Source of the DNA: Rhyacophila brunnea
Lineage: Eukaryota > Arthropoda > Insecta > Trichoptera > Rhyacophilidae
Reading direction: 5' to 3'
Assembly: GCA_022495005.1 (NCBI GenBank)
Contig: JAGYXB010002069.1
Coordinates: 2,046,001-2,110,000 of the forward strand
Length of the DNA stretch: 64,000 bases
In this document: piece after piece, positions 58,258 through 64,000 of the stretch
How positions within the stretch are numbered: the first letter of the stretch is position 1
Layout of the letters: the number at the start of each line of letters is the position of its first letter
Notes under the pieces: model-generated
Database searches by the model: none
Seen by the model: the letters and a program-made list of their open reading frames with translations, nothing else
Told to the model about the DNA's origin: nothing
Made by a program: the position numbers and the translations under genes

Positions 58258-58383
58258 CCACACTGGCAACCTCATTAAATTTTACGATACTTCCCATAAT
58301 TGCTTAAGAAATTTTACGATAATCATCATAATTATCGTAAAATCTAACGAGGTTGCCAGCAACTTTACTTGTTGCCAGTGTGG
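58258..58383. mobile_element. Short palindromic MITE, CCACACTGGCAAC ends
   Basis: CCACACTGGCAACCTC at the left is inverted as GTTGCCAGTGTGG at the right. A second inner copy of GAGGTTGCCAGCAAC and the pair TTTTACGATAAT / ATTATCGTAAAA make most of the 126 bp fold back. No target duplication is clear. Confidence 0.6.
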
Positions 58384-59130
58384 ACCCGGCATTAGATGCA
58401 CAAAATTTAAATAATACATATTATAAATAAAAATTTAAAATTATAATTATTTATGATTTATGTCTTCGACAGCCCTGATGAAATACATGTGAAATATGAG
58501 TCTGATCAGTCATAGAGCAAATTTATTGACACAAACAACTTTCACACGACCTTTTTATATTAACTAGTAGACCAGATATTATGGACCACATGTTAAAAAA
58601 ATCATATTTTCAATTCTCAAGGCCAATTCTGTAGAACGTCCTCTTAAGAAGCATATGATTCATCCATATCAATGCTTCAATGGTTCTGAATGACCTATTT
58701 GTTTTTCTATTTACTTACATAAAACTCTTTACATAAAGATTACATAAATATAGCTAACATATTAATATTATATTTCCATGGTTAGTTTTTGACAAGACCC
58801 AATTTATTACGATGATGTCAGTAAAAAGTATTATTTGTATTATTTATCAGACACATTTATTTATTTAAACAACGTTTTCAAATAACCTTGACATTTTAGA
58901 TAACGAATGAAAAGTAATGTAAGACCTGTATACGTAATATTTTAATGGGAATCTCTTAAAACATAATTAATATTGTAACGATAGTTTTTTTTCGCTTATC
59001 TCGGACTTGTCTTGCGAGCAAAACAATGCTTATCTCGGGCATGTATTGGTAACTAAACACAACAATCTACTAAAAGGGGAAAATGGAGAGTCATATAAAG
59101 AGAACAGGAACATCCGAGACTGGATTTGAA
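58384..59130. other. Intergenic, nothing recognised
   Basis: AT-rich. AGAACAGGAACATCCGAGAC at about 59098 recurs at about 61071, so this is the edge of a repeat. Confidence 0.35.
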
Positions 59131-59131
59131 A

Positions 59132-60030
59132 CAGGGAACTCAGAAATAATGGGAACTGAAATACATAACGGGTTAGGGTCGTATGCATGAGATTCCCAAA
59201 TACTTTATAGGCTAAATACTGCTCATTTGTATGCATGAGTGCAAATTTAATCCGTTAGTTAGCGACGTCATTAATTTAAAATTTTGAAATTGTAAATGTG
59301 TCTGAAAGTGTGCGAACGGTACCATATAAATTTAATAATTATAAATGAATAATTATTATGAACTTTAAATAATTTATCAGTTATTTTATTACATTTATTT
59401 TATAATTCTACTGTACGAAAAAATAAAGTATTCCCAGTAAACATTTCCATTTGGTGGCAATACATACAGTTATTTATGACTAACTTCACTCCTATTATGA
59501 GATGTCAAAACGGAATAAGAATAAATTAATGAATGAAATGAATAAACAGCACGACTAGAAACTGTTTTTAAAGTTCGCAAATGTTTTACAGAGTCTCCAA
59601 AATGAACGAGGGCCTCACGCAAACGTTTGTTGTAATGAATGCATTATTAAAATTACATATAAAGCAGCCATTTTGAATGACGTGTGACGTCAGATTACCT
59701 ACGTCACAAACAGTGCTATATGGTGAAAAATCGGTTAAATAGCTTATAAAGAATTTCGGAATATCATACTAAGGCGATAGCAGGTAACCGACTCGAGTAA
59801 GGAAGAATCCGGGCTAAACTTACACACGTGTCAAGAATACGTTTTACGTCGTATACTGGAAACTGTTCTCGGTTTATGCATTTACGCTCATTTAATGTTG
59901 GTGTATTACACACACTATTGCACGTGCATAATTTTCGTAGGACACTCACACATTCAAAACCCTGCATCAATATGCGGCGTATTGAATATAGCCTATCGGT
60001 ATTCTATTTATTATCTGTTCTGTGATTTGA
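59132..60030 (+). mobile_element. CAGG..ACTC foldback family, interrupted half copy
   Basis: The terminus CAGGGAACTCAGAAATAATG (59132) and the continuing arm (ACCGACTCGAGTAAGGAAG, CACACGTGTCAAGAATACG, TTCGTAGGACACTCACACAT at 59780-59960) run in the same direction, separated by about 570 bp of other DNA. Only one arm is present. Confidence 0.5.
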
Positions 60031-60051
60031 ACATAGCGTTGGACAACGACA

Positions 60052-60336
60052 CCTGCGCATTTATTCTATACACAAGACTGCTATCGGCCGCTATCAAGGA
60101 TAATTTTTCATATTTTTGTATCGAAATATTATAATTTTTACAATAAGTTTGTTGTAATTGTTACAATAAGTCCTCTATTTTAACAGCACCGCTCTTGGCT
60201 GTGCTAAATTTTAGAGCGAGATAGACAGTTTTGACTGTTTAGACGGCTAACTTATTGTTGTAATTAAAATACTTCAATACAAACATATGATAAACTACCC
60301 TCGATAACAGTCTTGTGTATAGAAGAGATGCGCTGA
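60052..60336. mobile_element. Foldback MITE with CACAAGACTG ends, second copy
   Basis: The left end TGCGCATTTATTCTATACAC and the reverse complement of the right end, CAGCGCATCTCTTCTATACA, both run into CAAGACTGYTATCG. The interior TTGTTACAATAAG and CAGCACCGCTCTTGGCTGTG blocks match 37246-37558. Confidence 0.72.
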
Positions 60337-60679
60337 TCCTAAATAATCACCAATATCGAGGATTTGAGTTACCCCATCTCCACCCGCCATGTATATGCAG
60401 CCGCGATTTTTGCACGGTCGCCTTCCGTGACGTTATAAACGTGTCATAATGAAAAAAAAATTGTGGCACACTTCCTTGTCCCGAAACGAAGCTACACGTG
60501 ACTGATGTAGCAACCATGCACCTTGGTGCTTAAAGAAAGAGTTTTAGAAAATAAAAAAGAATCTTGAATTGCCCTGCTGTCAGTAATATTAAAAAATGGT
60601 ATGAAATAATGTCCTCTGTACTCGTGTACTGAAACTCTGCTGAAACAGATGAGTCAGGAGTTGTGATGAATCTAAGGAG

Positions 60680-60945
60680 GATCGGAAATATTCCGTCCTC
60701 CATATGACGCAGCAAATGCCTCAAAGTTGGCCTTGGTTGATATCAAGTAGGCGTGATTGACCCGGCCCGTGTGTGGACAGACTTTGGCAAACAGCTCCGC
60801 TCGGTCGGATCCCATTCGCGGACGGTACCAGAGGACGTGTTCAGCGTCTTCATTGTCATGTCCGCATGTGCATTCCGGCCCATGTCTTATCTAACGAAAA
60901 CCGTGCAGCTTGGCTGCAAAGTCACCAAGGCCGGTCAGGAACTGG
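60680..60945 (-). pseudogene. LINE C-terminal fragment (RNase H end / CCHC-like motif)
   Basis: The minus strand reads LTGLGDFAAKLHGFR, a stop, then IRHGPECTCGHDNEDAEHVLWYRPRM and later STKANFEAFAASYGGR. The pattern LTGHG.F..KL..F...P.C.CG...D.EH.L is the conserved end of Jockey/R1/I-type non-LTR retrotransposons. In-frame stops show that it is dead. Confidence 0.65.
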
Positions 60946-61820
60946 CTTACCTAGTGTGTTGGTCTTAGTTGCCTCATCTGAAGCCTGCAAGACACTTCTG
61001 GAAAAAACATATACTTGTCGTCCATTGGTGGATGCCGACCACCTCAACTGCCATGTATCGTCGGATAAGGAGAACAGGAACATCCGAAACTGGATTTTAA
61101 TAAGAAGGGTCGAGGAATTGTTCCACATAGCATTAGACAACAACTCCGGAATAATTACCAATATCGAGGAGACCAAATTTGTCACATAAAAAAAATAAGA
61201 AAATTATAAGTTTCATACACTACTTGTGGCTACCTCAATAAAGGTTAGAACTCTCGTCTTCAGACCACATGCACATTGTAACCACCAGCAGTGAGTGCTA
61301 AATCACAATGACTCGTAGTTGAGCATCGCGCCAGTGATCACAGGCTAGATATTCATCGCATGCAGTACGTGCAAAGCGCTGACGGGTTTGGGGACCCCCT
61401 TACGATATTTTCATCTGAGAAACTACCATTGGTTTTTTAAATACAGCAATAGTTTTGATAGGTGCTGTCTAATGAAGAGACTGCTTCATCTGCCACGTAA
61501 ATCAAAATGTAAAGTTTTTTGGCATGGTGAATGTATCTTGTACAATTTAATCTATAGGTAAGTCGTGCAACTTAAAACATATAACGTACAGATCCACAGT
61601 TTGTGCTTAGATATCATGGAACTAGTAAAAATAACGCCGATCAAAAGGTAAATATTAATTTTATTCTAAATCACACACAGACACTTAAATTTTATGTATC
61701 GGTAGGTTACATAAAATCGGTATGTTAGAAAAGGCTTGATATAGTAAATTATTGGTAATGTTTTCATCACAAAATAGATTAATAAACATAATTTCGGTGG
61801 ACTATTCACCAATACACTAC
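60946..61820. other. Intergenic, probable LINE-associated sequence, not resolved
   Basis: A 138-codon plus-strand ORF (60773-61189) runs antisense over the LINE fragment and shows no domain; it is treated as a shadow. Confidence 0.3.
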
Positions 61821-61824
61821 ATTT

Positions 61825-62210
61825 GATGTAGGGTTTCGAATGCGTGAGTGTCGTACGAAAATGAACCACACATTATAGACGTGCAACGTGCAATAGTGTA
61901 TGTTGAAACTTCAAATACACCAATATTGAATGAACGTCAGTGAATACAACGAAAACAGTTGTTAGAACGAACTACAAGCGTATACTTTACACGTGTTGCA
62001 TGTGCAATAGTGTATGTTGCAACTTTCAAATACACCAATATTGAATGAGTCCATAAACCGAGAGCAGTTGTCAGAACGAACGACAAGTTTAGAATGACGT
62101 ATTCTTGACACGTGTTTAAGTTTATCCCATATTCTTCCACGCTCGAGATCGGTCGCCTGTTTTTCCACACCCGTTAGGTATTTCAGTTCCCATTAATTCT
62201 GTGTTCCCTG
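61825..62210 (-). mobile_element. CAGG..ACTC foldback arm with internal tandem duplication
   Basis: A right arm ending ATTCTGTGTTCCCTG at 62210 (reverse complement CAGGGAACACAGAATTAATG). Inside, a unit of about 110 bp is present twice (about 61888-61975 and 62008-62085), each with GTGCAATAGTGTATGTTG, ACACCAATATTGAATGA and CAGTTGTTAGAACGAAC-type sequence. The left arm is absent. Confidence 0.65.
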
Positions 62211-62892
62211 GTCATACTTATTGGTTCTCTTATTGACGACGGAACTATGCGACTTTACTATGGTGTGATTTATGGTATATAATATTAGACAGGCCATTTT
62301 TATTGGATTCATTCGTTAAAAAAAAACATATAACCTTGTTTTCAAAAAAACAGAAACCAATATAAAATAGTAAACAAAAAATGTTTATTTACTATTATTA
62401 TGTAAGTACCGAGAAAACATTGAAGCATTATAAAAAATGTTCCGCGAATTTTTTAAAAATCGTAGAATTTAATAATATTATCATTACTATACTTTCGTGG
62501 AATATGGAATTACTAAAATATAATGTAGTACGATTAAAATATAGATATGTATCCATACGTATGTCCTCATAATTAAACATATTTCGTTGGTCCAAATTCC
62601 AGACCAAACTGATACACCGATTAGGATTTCTCCAAAAAATGTTTAATTCTTAGTCACAGCAATAGGATGAATAACTAGAAATCTAATTTACGAATTTATT
62701 TTGGGAAATTTTCACATTGTGATAAAATGTTTTTTCTTTTCGTAATTAAATCGTCTAGACGTTTTCGGTTTTATCTGAATTGATACCGTTACGGTAACTA
62801 CATCATTAACAAGACCATTAATTCCTCACATGCAACGTTCCATCCAATTTAGTGTTGCATGTATGCGCAAAAAAAATCTCAATATACTATGT

Positions 62893-63707
62893 CAGGGATG
62901 GCAAACCTTTTTACGTACGCGAGCCAAAATTTCCCAAATAATATTTTTCAACTGTCTGACGTGCCAAGCAGTTTTTTTTATGGCGAAATTTTTTTTTTAG
63001 TTTTCTAAACAACTAGTTTTTAAGAATTCTATTAAAAAGGTTTAAAAATTAAAATTGAGTTATTGATATTCTATCTTTCACCGTATTTCTAGCCGAAAGC
63101 ATAACTTTTATTCTTTAAATATGTTTTACCTTGTTTTCAAATTGCTCGGAGATCGTGGAAGCATTTAAACCACTCTTTTTTCATTTTATATTCACTATCA
63201 CTGAGCGGTTTTTCATTTTTAGAGATTATGTTTGAGGTAAAATAACAAGCAGTTATTATATTTGAATGACTGCCGATAATTAATTTCATAAGGTTTGTTG
63301 ATTGTATACTTTTATTTTAAATTCCCCGATCCTAAGGACCAACCTATGCAATCGTATATTTACATTAAACGTAATGATTATTCTTTAAAATGATTTTCCT
63401 GCAATTTTTTATAAACTACGATTTGTCCTTATTTATGCATAAATTTCGTCGTTTCCGTTTCCGCATCGATTGGCACGGTACGTAAACATAAACCGAAAAA
63501 AATGCGTATGGCTATATCGTCATTATTTTTTAATATTATATATAGGTAAGTCCTTAAGTATAGGTATATTTATTTGTAAAACTTTTTTATAAAAAAACAC
63601 TTTTTAAATAAATAATATATAAAATAGTAATATTTCTTTTCTCTTCAAAATGAAACATTTGCGTGCCATGCAAAATCATCTCGCGTGCCATAGGTTCGCG
63701 ATCCTTG
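62893..63707. mobile_element. hAT-like element, 815 bp, perfect 8-bp target duplication
   Basis: The left end CAGGGATGGCAAACCTTTTT and the reverse complement of the right end, CAAGGATCGCGAACCTATGG, are hAT termini of the CAGGG-GGCAAAC type. TACTATGT occurs exactly on each side (62885-62892 and 63708-63715). Subterminal GCGTGCCAT repeats lie near the right end. There is no transposase frame. Confidence 0.85.
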
Positions 63708-63894
63708 TACTATGTAATGTCTAGACAGAAGTGTGAATGAATATCATTATTGTTGAGTTGATAGATACTCTTTAAACTTTTTAGAGACAATTGTTCGTGC
63801 CTATAATTATTTACAAATAGGGATGTAAGCTGAAATAGTAACGTGTCCCAATTTATTTGACAATTCATAAATTTTATTTTGGGTTGGACGTTGG

Positions 63895-64000
63895 CTGCCC
63901 ATGGGCAGATTTAAAATGCCAGCCCCATGGATCCCACATCCTGAAGCGAGCCCCCCTTAATTTTACCGCGTACGTACACCATAAATAAGTCATAAGCAAT
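63895..64000 (-). mobile_element. End of a CATGG hAT-like element running off the window
   Basis: CATGGATCCCACATCCTGAAG at about 63927 is the inverted right end of the CATGGCCCCCA family. Its other end would lie beyond 64000 if the copy is complete. Confidence 0.4.

Noticed and set aside
60773..61189. 138-codon plus-strand ORF
   Set aside because: It lies antisense to a recognisable LINE fragment and shows no domain of its own.
1..64000. CRISPR array, operon, toxin or viral cluster
   Set aside because: No regularly spaced direct repeats and no linked prokaryotic or viral genes were seen; the window is insect-type nuclear DNA.

Overview
This is eukaryotic DNA, almost certainly from an insect. 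It has spliced genes with large introns, an AT-rich background full of TAGGTACCTA-type runs, and a dense load of mariner, hAT, PIF/Harbinger, LINE and tRNA-derived SINE sequences. The composition and TE style suggest a hemipteran, perhaps an aphid relative, but I could not establish the order from sequence alone.

Two protein-coding genes can be supported, and they converge tail to tail. On the + strand is an expanded (ex) homologue, the FERM-domain protein upstream of the Hippo/Warts kinase cascade. It has three coding exons (26276-26558, 42514-42593, 44035-46203; 843 residues), splits the FERM F1 lobe across a 16 kb intron, and ends in a Pro-rich tail with two PPxY motifs and a conserved C-terminal block. 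On the - strand is a CD98hc/4F2hc-like (SLC3A2 family) heavy chain of amino-acid transporters. Its coding exons are 53105-53027, 52164-52028 and 47822-46329 (569 residues): a type II membrane protein with a catalytically dead GH13 ectodomain. The stop codons are only about 125 bp apart. The heavy-chain stop codon is embedded in its own AATAAA signal, so the two mRNAs probably abut or overlap. A CpG-rich block at about 10.64-11.18 kb, with a palindromic CRE and a GCCATCTT motif, is a candidate ex promoter or 5' non-coding exon.

Most of the rest is transposon. From left to right: a palindromic pair of tRNA-like sequences (1-445); a decayed LINE; several hAT MITEs, some with perfect 8-bp target duplications; at least five copies of a long-TIR foldback family (CAGTGGCGAAGGG...); five copies of a MITE with ACAACGTTTTT ends, one carrying a TTAA-flanked insertion; a 1,302-bp mariner (17487-18788) with near-perfect ITRs and a transposase broken by two single-base deletions; and a PIF/Harbinger-like MITE nested in a foldback fragment just upstream of the ex splice acceptor. 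The ex intron adds hAT elements, foldbacks, LINE scraps and small GC-rich islands on the antisense strand. The CD98hc introns hold a probable solo LTR nested in a foldback copy and a further MITE copy. The right end (53.6-64 kb) has no recognisable gene and contains foldback, LINE, hAT and AT-rich sequence.

No prokaryotic, viral, CRISPR or biosynthetic system is visible. The most interesting points are the shared 3' end of the two genes, an overlapping upstream AUG at the ex start, nested TEs with readable insertion histories, and antisense GC-rich islands in the ex intron, one of which resembles the first ex coding exon.
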